Source of the DNA: Hyphomicrobiales bacterium
Lineage (GTDB): Bacteria > Pseudomonadota > Alphaproteobacteria > Rhizobiales > Beijerinckiaceae
Reading direction: 5' to 3'
Assembly: GCA_027487245.1 (NCBI GenBank)
Contig: JAIYDY010000060.1
Location: 1-36,000, forward strand
Length of the DNA: 36,000 nt
Shown here: positions 1 through 10,721 of the stretch, in pieces
How positions within the stretch are numbered: the first letter of the stretch is position 1
Layout of the letters: the number at the start of each line of letters is the position of its first letter
Made by a program: the position numbers and the translations under genes
The notes under the pieces: model-generated
What the model was told of the DNA's origin: nothing
Database searches by the model: none
What the model saw: the letters and a program-made list of their open reading frames with translations, nothing else

Positions 1-399
1 GACACCGGTGGCGCGGTCATTCAGGATCCAGGAGAACTGGGTGAAGGTGACCGCATGCCAGGCAAAGAAGCCGACAAAGCCGACGGCAATGGCAAGGCAG
101 ATGACCTCGACGATCTGCTTTTTGCGGCCCTCGAAACGATCCACGATCAGCCCGACCCGGATCATCTCACCGGATTTGAAGGTGTAGGCGAGGCCAAGGA
201 AGGACATGGCGGCCATTGACCAGGCGGCGAAGTCATCGCCCGAAGGAATGTTGATGCCGAGCGGCCGACCGAGCGACATCACCATCATCAGAAGCAGAAT
301 GACGATCAGGAACACGCCGGCTAGCATGCCGGCGGCAAGATACAAGGCATCCAATCCCTTTCGCAGCATCGTCAGCACCCCAATTGCCGCACGTGACAT
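1..399 (-). CDS. TRAP transporter small permease (DctQ-like), 3' end cut by window edge
   Basis: This is an open frame of 133 codons that runs off the left edge, so the C-terminus is missing. Hydrophobic segments appear near residues 20-45 and 60-75, followed by a basic stretch (DRFEGRKKQ) and another hydrophobic segment. This is the pattern of DctQ-type small membrane subunits of tripartite ATP-independent periplasmic transporters, which take up organic acids with a large DctM permease and a periplasmic binding protein. The phrase KSGEMIRVGLIVDRF fits that family. It is divergent from the 5-oxoprolinase gene, so the transported substrate may be a pyroglutamate-like or other carboxylate compound; that is inference. 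The start is uncertain: the ATG at 399 has no strong ribosome site, and an internal ATG at 369 is possible. Confidence 0.75.
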   Translation of the reverse strand, partial: MSRAAIGVLTMLRKGLDALYLAAGMLAGVFLIVILLLMMVMSLGRPLGINIPSGDDFAAWSMAAMSFLGLAYTFKSGEMIRVGLIVDRFEGRKKQIVEVICLAIAVGFVGFFAWHAVTFTQFSWILNDRATGV

Positions 400-480
400 G
401 TCTGGTGCCAAATGCGCGCCCTGCCGGTACGATTGTTGCCCAATCGAACCTTGGCAGGCAAGATAACAATCAATCACATC

Positions 481-509
481 TTGTCAACAAATTATCGATG
501 ATATATTCC
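481..509 (+). promoter_or_regulatory. Possible GntR-type operator overlapping a promoter for the oxoprolinase gene
   Basis: The intergenic stretch between the divergent TRAP and oxoprolinase genes is AT-rich against its surroundings. It contains TTGTCAACAA at 481-490, a TTGT-N2-ACAA inverted repeat like the operators of FadR/VanR-type GntR regulators. TTGTCA (481-486) could also serve as a -35 box, with TATATT or TATTCC (502-509) as -10. No regulator gene is in view to pair with it, so the call rests on the motif alone. Confidence 0.35.
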
Positions 510-544
510 TGACCGTAATCCGACACCGAACCTGGGACGAGAAC

Positions 545-4132
<3,588 letters not shown>

Positions 4133-4190
4133 GCGCGAGGGCCGCGAGCCAGTCTCGATCTTGCCGACCGAGGGATACGGCCAAAGCACC

Positions 4191-4209
4191 CTCTCCCCTT
4201 GCGGGAGAA
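4191..4209. repeat. Short palindromic hairpin downstream of the oxoprolinase gene
   Basis: TCTCCC (4192-4197) and GGGAGA (4203-4208) form a perfect stem around a five-base loop. The motif, a CTCTCCCCTTGCGGGAGA-like element, resembles short intergenic repeats often seen in alphaproteobacterial genomes. There is no T-tract, so it is a weak candidate for a terminator. It marks the start of the segment that separates the oxoprolinase gene from its displaced tail copy. Confidence 0.45.
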
Positions 4210-4355
4210 GGAATGCGCGCTGCAGCGATATCGAGAGGTTGGCGCTGCGACCTGACGATGGAACCAATGCCGGTCTGCCGCGTTGTCCCTGCAAGCTGGC
4301 CTGAGCACCTCGAGGGGCGAGGTGCCGGGACCAGCACAGCAGAGGCGCACGCAGC

Positions 4356-4607
4356 ATGGAACCACAATCACTCATCATCTGGCTCCTGATCGGGGCCATT
4401 GCCGGCTGGCTCGCCGGCGTGATCATGAAAGGCTACGGTTTCGGCCTGGTCGGAAACATCATCGTCGGCATTGTCGGATCGCTGATCGGCGGCTGGCTCT
4501 TCGGCACCTATGCCGTTGGCACCAACGGGATGCTCGGCGCGATCATCGGTGCAACGATTGGCGCGGTCATCCTGCTCTTCCTGCTCAGGCTGGTCCGCCG
4601 CGCCTGA
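4356..4607 (+). CDS. GlsB/YeaQ/YmgE family stress-response membrane protein
   Basis: An 83-residue protein is almost entirely membrane segments: roughly residues 5-24, 30-50 and 57-78. These are rich in glycine (GAIAGWLAG, GNIIVGIVGSLIGGWL, GAIIGATIGAVILLFLL) and followed by a basic C-terminus (RLVRRA). Length and glycine-zipper pattern match the family once called transglycosylase-associated protein, which sits in the inner membrane and is induced by general stress. The biochemical role is unknown. It lies between the intact oxoprolinase gene and a decayed copy of that gene's 3' end, so it was probably acquired together with the rearrangement. A strong hairpin follows at 4639-4660. Confidence 0.88.
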   Translation: MEPQSLIIWLLIGAIAGWLAGVIMKGYGFGLVGNIIVGIVGSLIGGWLFGTYAVGTNGMLGAIIGATIGAVILLFLLRLVRRA

Positions 4608-4638
4608 CCCCACGGCGCTTCACCATCACGGACACGAA

Positions 4639-4665
4639 GGCCGCGCAGCCATGCGCGGCCGTCTT
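4639..4665 (+). terminator. Probable intrinsic terminator after the GlsB-type gene
   Basis: GGCCGCGC (4639-4646) pairs perfectly with GCGCGGCC (4653-4660) around loop AGCCAT and is followed by GTCTT. The stem is very stable but the T-run is short. It lies 31 bases after the stop codon of the small membrane protein gene. Confidence 0.6.
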
Positions 4666-4672
4666 GCATGGA

Positions 4673-4826
4673 AAGGGCGGCGACAGCCGGGGCGGCGAAC
4701 GATGGTTCGCCGCCTCAATGGCCGCATCGAAGAACGCAGCGGCTCGAACCAGACCGTGCTGCACTGCAGGCCGGGGAAGCTGTGACGGCGATCCCGCCGA
4801 CGGCGGGCGGGTTCGGCAAGCTGTGA
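4673..4826 (+). pseudogene. Decayed duplicate of the 5-oxoprolinase 3' end
   Basis: Bases 4673-4826 align with 3983-4132, the last 150 bases of the intact oxoprolinase gene. Long exact blocks are shared (ATGGCCGCATCGA, CCAGACCGTGCT, ATCCCGCCGACGGCGGG), with one 1-base deletion and one 5-base insertion. The first block reads VRRLNGRIEE against [10 protein letters not shown] in the intact gene. After the frameshift, [19 protein letters not shown] and a stop are still readable against [19 protein letters not shown]. No start or remaining body of the gene is present, so it is a remnant and not a working gene. Its spread of substitutions looks more like a related strain's or an old resident copy than a recent duplication. 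Confidence 0.9.
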
Positions 4827-4854
4827 GGAGAGAGAGGGTGACTGAGCCGGCACA

Positions 4855-4881
4855 CTTAAAATAAGAATGTCGTCCTATAAT
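4855..4881 (+). promoter_or_regulatory. Candidate promoter for the AT-rich HEPN-motif gene
   Basis: A perfect TATAAT lies at 4876-4881 in an AT-rich patch about 95 bases upstream of the GTG start at 4974. A possible -35, CTTAAA at 4855-4860, is 15 bases away, which is short. A perfect -10 box is notable in such GC-rich DNA, and it coincides with the start of the base-composition shift. Confidence 0.45.
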
Positions 4882-4973
4882 TATAACTCGCGGACCCCTA
4901 TATCGGCGTCAGAGGTGTTGATACGGTCAGAACCGCTCGATTCTCGCACGGGCGCTCACTGGGGCAGCTTAAG

Positions 4974-5822
4974 GTGCTTGATCTAAACATCCGGAAGTTT
5001 TTGGATACGCTTCTCGAAGTTCGGCGTGTGAAAACTGTAATTGAACAGTTTGGCGCTGACTCCCGATCTGACGTATTTCCTCCAGAGGCTCGGGCGCAAA
5101 CCGAGGCGAACTTTGCTGAGTTAACTATGGCAACCAATTTTGTTGGTGCTGAAGTATCGGCAATGGCCGCTGATCGTATGCGTTTAAGATTGGAAGATCA
5201 ACAGAACGTTGTAACCTTGGGAGAAGTGCGTGACGCTATAGACGATGTTGAGCGACGTCTATTTGATGAGTGTCAATTGATATCGTTTATTGTGTTCAGT
5301 CGTCAACAGCGGAAGTTGTTTGGCCCACCAAGTCAATTGATAACTTGGGATATTGAGTCTTCATTCCCCGGAGCGGGGTGGGAGTTAGAAGAAGCCTGCA
5401 AATGCCTTGCCCTTCAGAGGTCAACCGCAAGTGTTTTTCATTCAATGCGCATCTTGGAGATCGGCATCAAGCGGCTCTGCACGTTGCTTGATATTGACGA
5501 ACCACAGAAGGCTGGTGATCGAAACTGGGGCAGTTTTCTTAAAAAGATTAAAGCTAAAATCGAGGAAAGGCATCCAAATCGAATGCCAGGGTCAGAAGGC
5601 AGCGAACTTGAGGAATTGTATATGCATCTAGACGCTGTTCGCGTGGCTTGGCGTAATACTGTTATGCACGTCGATATAAAATATACTGACTCGGATGCTA
5701 GTCATATTGCAAATTGCGTTATCTTCTTTATGCAATCACTGGCGGCAAAAGTTGATACTAACGTGCCCCCGCCTTTGACACCGGCGCTGCCCGGGGAGCC
5801 CGCAATACTCGCTCAAACCTAA
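4974..5822 (+). CDS. Unrecognised AT-rich protein with HEPN-like RNxxxH motif
   Basis: A 282-residue protein that I cannot assign to a named family. Its DNA is clearly richer in A+T than its neighbours and uses many A/T-ending codons, which suggests horizontal transfer. It appears mostly helical and soluble, with no signal or membrane segment. The C-terminal half has a helical run (VFHSMRILEIGIKRL, residues 154-168) and then AWRNTVMHV, giving R227-N228-x3-H232, followed by a helix IANCVIFFMQSLAAKV. Arg plus a polar residue, four spaces, then His (RX4-6H) in the last helices of an all-alpha domain is the signature of HEPN ribonuclease domains, common in toxins and phage-defence effectors. The start is GTG, the first start codon after the in-frame stop at 4884. 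The final 20 or so residues (from about base 5762) are GC- and Pro-rich and look like a fused-on tail. No antitoxin gene is obvious. Confidence 0.72.
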   Translation: MLDLNIRKFLDTLLEVRRVKTVIEQFGADSRSDVFPPEARAQTEANFAELTMATNFVGAEVSAMAADRMRLRLEDQQNVVTLGEVRDAIDDVERRLFDECQLISFIVFSRQQRKLFGPPSQLITWDIESSFPGAGWELEEACKCLALQRSTASVFHSMRILEIGIKRLCTLLDIDEPQKAGDRNWGSFLKKIKAKIEERHPNRMPGSEGSELEELYMHLDAVRVAWRNTVMHVDIKYTDSDASHIANCVIFFMQSLAAKVDTNVPPPLTPALPGEPAILAQT

Positions 5823-5879
5823 ACGTGGCATCGTCATGTTGAATAGCCCGCAAAGCGTGAGCGGCTTCAATGAACCGCC

Positions 5880-6233
5880 TTGCGGAGAATCCGCACAATA
5901 AGCGACCTTGAGCATTTTTTGAATCCTGACCGGTTCCCAAATGGCCATTGGCAGTACCTTGGCCACAAGCAGGCGCTGCGTGATGCTGCAATCGGGCGGC
6001 TCGCTGAATCCCGCGAGGCGATAAGGCAATTGAGCTTGCACCGGGACAAATGGCAGGCACACCCAATTCGTTTTTTTGTTGCCCCCCTTGTGGATGACTT
6101 GCTGCCATTGCTACTCGCACAAGACCGCAAGGCCATCGGCGCGCTGCTTCGGCAATGGGAGGAGCGCTGGATCAGGAAGAACAAACTCGAGACGTTCTGG
6201 GAGCCGACCGCGTTCCCGGTCGAGCTTGCCTGA
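5880..6233 (+). CDS. Hypothetical protein, possibly a gene remnant
   Basis: A 117-codon frame opens just after an in-frame TGA at 5871 with TTG as the first start codon and no clear ribosome site. The predicted protein is helical and charged (RLAESREAIRQLSLHRDKW, ALLRQWEERWIRKNKL), with no membrane segment or motif I recognise. Base composition is intermediate between the AT-rich gene before it and the GC-rich gene after it. The lack of a good start suggests either the C-terminal part of a longer gene truncated around 5870, or a real small gene with a weak start. The opposite strand is also open here (5867-6244), but its predicted protein is Ser/Arg/Cys-rich and looks like a shadow. Confidence 0.4.
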   Translation: MRRIRTISDLEHFLNPDRFPNGHWQYLGHKQALRDAAIGRLAESREAIRQLSLHRDKWQAHPIRFFVAPLVDDLLPLLLAQDRKAIGALLRQWEERWIRKNKLETFWEPTAFPVELA

Positions 6234-6341
6234 ACGCAGCCCATCCATACCCTTCACCCAACCGTCGCAGACCCGTCATCGTGCTGAAATCCGGGGCCGC
6301 CACAGACCATCCCGCTTGTTTCATCACGGGAGGCCTCCTTC

Positions 6342-7694
6342 ATGCGTCAACTGCTCACCCTCAGCGCCGCTGTCCTGGCGCTCTCCATGACGTCGGCCAG
6401 TGCCGACACCGAGTTTCCTGCGAAGCTTGTCGGCCATGCCCTGCTCCCTGCCGAAACCTTCATCCAGCCACCGGCAGACGCGCCGGCGCAGCTCAGGATT
6501 TCCGGCCAGTTCACCAATCTGGCCCGCGCCGAAGGCATGGGCACGGTGATGGGCCGCTCGTCGGGCCGCCCCACAGGCGTGCGCGTGCCTTTCTTCGGCC
6601 AGCCCGTTCAGGGGCATTCCGGCATCAAGCGCATGCGCGACGGCACCTTCTGGGTGCTGACCGACAACGGCTTCGGCTCCAAGGCCAACTCGCCGGACGC
6701 GATGCTGTTCCTGCGCCGCTACAACATCGATTGGGGACGCGGCGCGATGGATGCGCTGGAGACGGTCTGGCTGCATGATCCGGACAGGAAGGTTCCGTTC
6801 CGCATCAACAACGAGAACACCGAGAAGCGCTACCTGACCGGTGGCGATTTCGATCCCGAAGGCGTCCAGATCATCGACAACAAGTTCTGGATCGGCGAGG
6901 AATTCGGTCCCTATCTGATCCGCGCGGACCGCTCGGGCAAGATCGAGGCCGTGTTCGAAACACAGGTCGATGGCAAGCCGCTGCGCTCGCCGGACCACTT
7001 CCGCGTGGTCGCCTCCAACCCCGGCGCACCGACGGACCCGTCGGTCAACCTCGGCCGTTCGCGCGGCTATGAAGGCCTTGCCTCCTCGCCGGATGGCAAG
7101 TTCATCTATGGCCTTCTCGAAGGTCCGGTCTGGGATGCCGAGAAGAAGGATTGGGAAAAGACCGCCGATGGCCGCACCGTGCTGCGCATCCTCGAATTCT
7201 CCGTCGCGGAGGAAAAGTGGACAGGCCGTCACTTCAAGTATGTGCTCGAACCCGGCGCAACCGCCATCGGCGACATCAACATGCTCGACGCGACCACCGC
7301 GCTGGTGATCGAGCGGGACAATGCCGAAGGTGTCGGCGCGAAGGTTTGCCCCGCCGGCCAGCGCGCTGAAACCTGCTTCCATGATCCGGCGAAGTTCAAA
7401 CGCATCGTCAAGATCGAGATGACGCCTGCCATGGCCAATGGCCCGGTGCGCAAGATCGGCCATATCGACCTGATGAAGATCCAGGACCCCGACAAGAAGG
7501 CCCGCAAGCCACTGAACGACGGCGTGCTCACCTTCCCCTTCTTCACCATCGAGAATGTCGATGTGGTAGATGGCAAGCACATCGTGGTCGGCAACGACAA
7601 CAACCTGCCCTTCTCCTCGTCGCGCGAGCCCAACCAGGCCGACGATAACGAAATGGTGCTGCTTGATGTCGAGGCCCTGTTGAAGGCAAAGTGA
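6342..7694 (+). CDS. Secreted phytase-like esterase (esterase-like activity of phytase family)
   Basis: A 450-residue protein with a clean signal peptide (hydrophobic core LLTLSAAVLALSMTSASA, cleavage near residue 21). The mature part shows phrases of the beta-propeller family called esterase-like activity of phytase: HSGIKRMRDGTFWVLTDNGFGSK, DPEGVQIIDNKFWIGEEFGPYL and GYEGLASSPDGKFIYGLLEG. Members are periplasmic or secreted and thought to hydrolyse phosphate or carboxyl esters, but few have been tested, so the substrate is unknown. GGGAGG lies 8 bases before the ATG. A strong terminator follows at 7761-7784, so it is probably a single-gene unit. Confidence 0.87.
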   Translation: MRQLLTLSAAVLALSMTSASADTEFPAKLVGHALLPAETFIQPPADAPAQLRISGQFTNLARAEGMGTVMGRSSGRPTGVRVPFFGQPVQGHSGIKRMRDGTFWVLTDNGFGSKANSPDAMLFLRRYNIDWGRGAMDALETVWLHDPDRKVPFRINNENTEKRYLTGGDFDPEGVQIIDNKFWIGEEFGPYLIRADRSGKIEAVFETQVDGKPLRSPDHFRVVASNPGAPTDPSVNLGRSRGYEGLASSPDGKFIYGLLEGPVWDAEKKDWEKTADGRTVLRILEFSVAEEKWTGRHFKYVLEPGATAIGDINMLDATTALVIERDNAEGVGAKVCPAGQRAETCFHDPAKFKRIVKIEMTPAMANGPVRKIGHIDLMKIQDPDKKARKPLNDGVLTFPFFTIENVDVVDGKHIVVGNDNNLPFSSSREPNQADDNEMVLLDVEALLKAK

Positions 7695-7760
7695 GCGCAA
7701 GGCCATTGACCGCGTTTTGGCCAGCGCGTTGACCGCGCGCCAACCGTCAGCAGAGTAGCC

Positions 7761-7796
7761 ATGCGGGGGTTCAAACCCCCGCATTTGGTTTTGGTC
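7761..7796 (+). terminator. Intrinsic terminator after the phytase-like gene
   Basis: ATGCGGGGG (7761-7769) pairs perfectly with CCCCCGCAT (7776-7784) around loop TTCAAA and is followed by the T-rich run TTGGTTTTGG. It lies about 65 bases after the stop of the phytase-like gene and before the next gene's start at 7811. Confidence 0.75.
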
Positions 7797-7810
7797 CTGG
7801 AGTTGCGTGC

Positions 7811-8512
7811 ATGTCGACATGGTTGATCACAGGTGCCAACCGCGGCATCGGGCTGGGCCTGGCCAGCCTGGTTCTCAAGCGCGGCGACCATGTCATTGCC
7901 GGCGTGCGCGAGCCCGGTCGCGCCGAGTCGCTGGCAGCGCAGAAGGACCTGCATGGCGACAGGCTGACAATCCTCGGTCTTGATGTCAGCGACAAGGCCA
8001 GCGTCGCGGCTGCAGCGGCCGCCGTGACAGGACCGGTCGACGTGTTGGTCAACAATGCCGGCATCTATGGCCCACGGTCCGGCCAATCACCGGGGCAGGA
8101 TGCGCTCGACATGGACTTCGATGCCTTTGCCGAGGTTCTGGGGGTCAACACGCTTGGGCCCTTGCGCGTCAGCCAGGCCTTCCTGCCGCAGATCGAGACC
8201 GCAAAGGGCAAGATCATCACCATCACCAGCCGCATGGGCTCGCTCGCCGGGAGCCATGCCGGCGCGGTCGCCTATCGCGCGTCCAAGGCGGCGGTGAACA
8301 AGGTCATGCTCGGGCTGGCCGATGCGCTGCGCCCGCGCGGCATCCCGGTGCTGCTCGTGCATCCGGGCTGGGTCAGGACCGACATGGGCGGCGGGGAAGC
8401 CGACATCAGCGTCGGTGACAGCGTGGCCGGCATCGCAGCACTGGCCGGGCAACTCGACATGAGCCTCAGCGGCCAGTTCCGCAACCATGACGGCACGCCC
8501 ATCGCCTGGTAG
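7811..8512 (+). CDS. Short-chain dehydrogenase/reductase (SDR) family oxidoreductase
   Basis: A 233-residue classical SDR. The Rossmann dinucleotide-binding motif TGANRGIG is at residues 7-14 and the structural NNAG at 81-84. Catalytic residues are Asn113, Ser140, Tyr155 and Lys159 (YRASK). Arginine in place of the usual small residue inside the glycine motif, and VREPGR after strand 2, are compatible with NADP(H) use, but this is inference. The PGWVRTDMGG segment after the active site is typical of C-factor/sniffer-like SDRs. The substrate is unknown. A TetR-type regulator gene follows after 91 bases on the same strand and may control it. Confidence 0.9.
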   Translation: MSTWLITGANRGIGLGLASLVLKRGDHVIAGVREPGRAESLAAQKDLHGDRLTILGLDVSDKASVAAAAAAVTGPVDVLVNNAGIYGPRSGQSPGQDALDMDFDAFAEVLGVNTLGPLRVSQAFLPQIETAKGKIITITSRMGSLAGSHAGAVAYRASKAAVNKVMLGLADALRPRGIPVLLVHPGWVRTDMGGGEADISVGDSVAGIAALAGQLDMSLSGQFRNHDGTPIAW

Positions 8513-8603
8513 CGCGCCTTCTCCGGCCCGGGCGCGACATGCCGCCCCTTTCCGCAGGACCGCACTCAGCTTATGTTCAGGTGACACGACACAGGAGCCC
8601 GTC

Positions 8604-9326
8604 ATGGCGAAGAAACCCGCGAGCGCGAACGAGGCCGCTGCCCCCAAGGCCGATCCGCGCACCCGCGCCGTCGAGGCGCTGATGGCGCTGGTGGCCGAGC
8701 GCGGCTGGGCCGAGGTGGAGCTTGCGGACGTCGCGCTGAAAGCCGACATGCCGCTCTCCGTGCTGCGCGATCTTTTCCCCTCCAAGGGCGCGATGCTTGC
8801 AGGCTTTGGCCGCATGCTCGACAAGGCCGTGCTCGACAACGCCAATCCCGATCTGGTCGGCGAACCGGCCCATGAGCGGGTCTTTGATCTGGTCATGCGC
8901 CGCATCGACGCCATGGCGCCCTACAAGCCGGCCCTGGTCGAGATCCGCCGCGCCATGCGCCGTGATCCGCTTGCCGCGGCGGCCCTCAACCAGTCGGCCC
9001 TGAATTCATGGCGCTACCTGCTCGGCTCGGTCGGCATTCCGGTCGAGGATGCCCTCGGCATGCTGAAGATCCAGGGCGCTGTGCTGGTCTTTGCCCGCAC
9101 CGCCGACACCTGGCTGGATGACACGGACGAGAGCATGGCCCAGACCATGGCCACGCTCGACCGCGAACTGAAGCGCGGCGGCCGCGTGCTTGGCATGGCA
9201 GAGGATGTGCGGCGCCTCGCCGCTCCGTTCCGCTCTTTGGCCGAGGCGATCTGCGAGCGCGCCCCGCGCATGCGCCGCCGCGAGCGCGCTGAAGGGGCCA
9301 GCGACGACACAGTCACCGCCGTCTGA
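8604..9326 (+). CDS. TetR family transcriptional regulator
   Basis: A 240-residue protein with a TetR-type helix-turn-helix near residues 20-65: TRAVEALMALVAERGWAEVEL, then DVALKADMPLSVLRDLFPSKGAMLAGF, where the recognition helix ends in the typical F-x-S-K pattern. The C-terminal helical domain would bind a ligand and dimerise, and is not recognisable further. The ATG at 8604 is chosen because ACAGGAG lies 6 bases before it; the frame stays open upstream to 8487 but without a comparable site. It is flanked by the SDR gene and csaA, all on the plus strand. Targets are unknown; the SDR gene is the obvious candidate. Confidence 0.85.
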   Translation: MAKKPASANEAAAPKADPRTRAVEALMALVAERGWAEVELADVALKADMPLSVLRDLFPSKGAMLAGFGRMLDKAVLDNANPDLVGEPAHERVFDLVMRRIDAMAPYKPALVEIRRAMRRDPLAAAALNQSALNSWRYLLGSVGIPVEDALGMLKIQGAVLVFARTADTWLDDTDESMAQTMATLDRELKRGGRVLGMAEDVRRLAAPFRSLAEAICERAPRMRRRERAEGASDDTVTAV

Positions 9327-9341
9327 GCGAGCGCCTTCGGA

Positions 9342-9698
9342 ATGGATGCCCGCGCGCCCTCCTGTCCGATCAGCTTCGACGACTTCATGAAGGTCGACAT
9401 CCGTGTCGGCACCATCATCGAGGCCGCCCCCTATCCGGAAGCGCGCAAGCCGGCCATCAAGCTCTGGATCGATTTCGGCCCTGAACTCGGCATCAGGAAG
9501 ACCTCAGCCCAGATCACGCGGCATTACACGGTCGAGACCCTGCCGGGCCGGCAGGTGCTGGCCGTGGTCAACTTCCCGCCACGCCAGATCGGCAAGTTCA
9601 TGTCCGAGGTGCTGACCCTTGGCGTGCCCGATTCGGACGGCGAGGTGGTGCTGTTGCAGCCGGGCCATGGCGTGCCCAATGGTGGCCGGCTGTATTGA
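9342..9698 (+). CDS. csaA: CsaA-type tRNA-binding/export-related chaperone
   Basis: A 118-residue single OB-fold protein of the EMAPII/Trbp111 type. The family pattern is complete: [58 protein letters not shown] and the closing VPNGGRLY. CsaA of Bacillus is a dimer with chaperone and SecA-related activity, and related folds bind the tRNA elbow. The role in alphaproteobacteria is not established. It starts 15 bases after the TetR gene's stop, so the two may be co-transcribed. It converges with the MaoC gene, with a gap of 9 bases between stop codons. Confidence 0.92.
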   Translation: MDARAPSCPISFDDFMKVDIRVGTIIEAAPYPEARKPAIKLWIDFGPELGIRKTSAQITRHYTVETLPGRQVLAVVNFPPRQIGKFMSEVLTLGVPDSDGEVVLLQPGHGVPNGGRLY

Positions 9699-9707
9699 TG
9701 AGCCGCC

Positions 9708-10709
9708 TCAGCGCTGCCAGAACACGCAGCCGTCGAACATGAACACTGTCTCACCCCGCTGGTTGATGCCGGTGTTGTGGTGGAAGACCAGACCCCAGCC
9801 GGGCCGCGAGGCGGAGGCCCGCTTGTCTGTCGTGCTGGTGGCATAGCTGATCGTATCGCCCGCAAACACAGGCTTGAGCCACTTCAGGTTTTTGAAGCCG
9901 GGGGAAGAACCGAGCTTCGGCATGGTATCGCCCATCAGCGCCTGAACCCGCCGACGATGCGCCACCATCAGCCGCATCCAGACCGCGCCCGTGTGCCAGC
10001 CCGAGGCGCAGAGCCCGCCGAACAGCGAGGCCTTGGCCGCCATTTCATCAAGGTGGAAGCGCTGCGGATCGAAAGCGCTGGCAAAGGCGACGATGTCATC
10101 GGGCGTGAAGGTGAACCGCCCAAGCTCCGTCCGCTCCCCGATCATCACGTCGTCAAACATCGGAATCGGCTTGATCTCGCCGGGCGCAGGTTCCAGCGCG
10201 CCCATCGCTGCGGGCGGCACATATCGCCACGGCGCAGGCGGCGCGCGGAAGCTCGGAACCGCGACCTGCCCGCGCCGACCGAAAATGATCCAGTTGGTCA
10301 CTTCCTGCACGGGCTCGGCGTTCTGGTTGAGCACCTCGAAACGGAAGCGCACCAGCCCGATATCGGGCCGCGAGCGGCTTTCCTTCCGCTCCAGCACCGT
10401 GTGGCGCATGCTCAGCACATCGCCGGGCCGCACCGGGCGCAGCCACTTCAGTTCCTCGAGGCCGGGCGCGCCCATGCCGGCGCTGTCCAGCAGGAAGCCC
10501 TCGGTCATCATCCGCATCATCAGCGCGGATGTGTGCCAGCCAGAGCCGATCAGGCCGCCCACGAATGTCGACGCTGCCTTCTCGGCATTGATGTGGAAAT
10601 CCTGCGCATCGAAGATGCTGGCATAGGCGATGATGTCCTCGGCGCTGACCGGCATCCGGCCATAGCTGGCTTCATCTCCGACCGCGAAATCCTCGAAGAA
10701 CTGCGTCAT
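9708..10709 (-). CDS. Tandem MaoC-like hotdog-domain protein (putative hydratase)
   Basis: A 333-residue protein built of two homologous MaoC/hotdog domains (about residues 1-150 and 185-333). Each half repeats the same pattern: FASxFD-x-Q-x-FH (IFDAQDFHIN and AFDPQRFHLD), then a small-residue loop and SGWHT with a conserved His, then LKWLRPV/LKWLKPV. In (R)-specific enoyl-CoA hydratases the Asp and His of this region activate water; here an Asp-x2-x-His arrangement is seen in both halves. The exact substrate is unknown and may be an acyl-CoA or another thioester. It begins 12 bases after the ychF stop on the same strand, so it is probably the last gene of the pth-ychF transcript. Confidence 0.85.
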   Translation of the reverse strand: MTQFFEDFAVGDEASYGRMPVSAEDIIAYASIFDAQDFHINAEKAASTFVGGLIGSGWHTSALMMRMMTEGFLLDSAGMGAPGLEELKWLRPVRPGDVLSMRHTVLERKESRSRPDIGLVRFRFEVLNQNAEPVQEVTNWIIFGRRGQVAVPSFRAPPAPWRYVPPAAMGALEPAPGEIKPIPMFDDVMIGERTELGRFTFTPDDIVAFASAFDPQRFHLDEMAAKASLFGGLCASGWHTGAVWMRLMVAHRRRVQALMGDTMPKLGSSPGFKNLKWLKPVFAGDTISYATSTTDKRASASRPGWGLVFHHNTGINQRGETVFMFDGCVFWQR

Positions 10710-10721
10710 GGCCGGGCGTTC

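Noticed and set aside
4692..4785. Reading the plus-strand frame around the oxoprolinase remnant as a small gene.
   Set aside because: The frame breaks exactly at the 5-base insertion relative to the intact gene, and the homologous residues continue in another frame; it is a decayed fragment.
5867..6244. A minus-strand frame of 125 codons opposite the 5880-6233 frame.
   Set aside because: Its product is Ser/Cys/Arg-rich and it lacks a credible ribosome site; the plus-strand frame has the more protein-like composition, though neither is certain.
7761..7784. GGGGGTTCAAACCCCC looks like the T-arm of a tRNA.
   Set aside because: The loop has six bases where a T-loop has seven, there is no acceptor, D or anticodon arm upstream, and a T-rich run follows; it is an intrinsic terminator.
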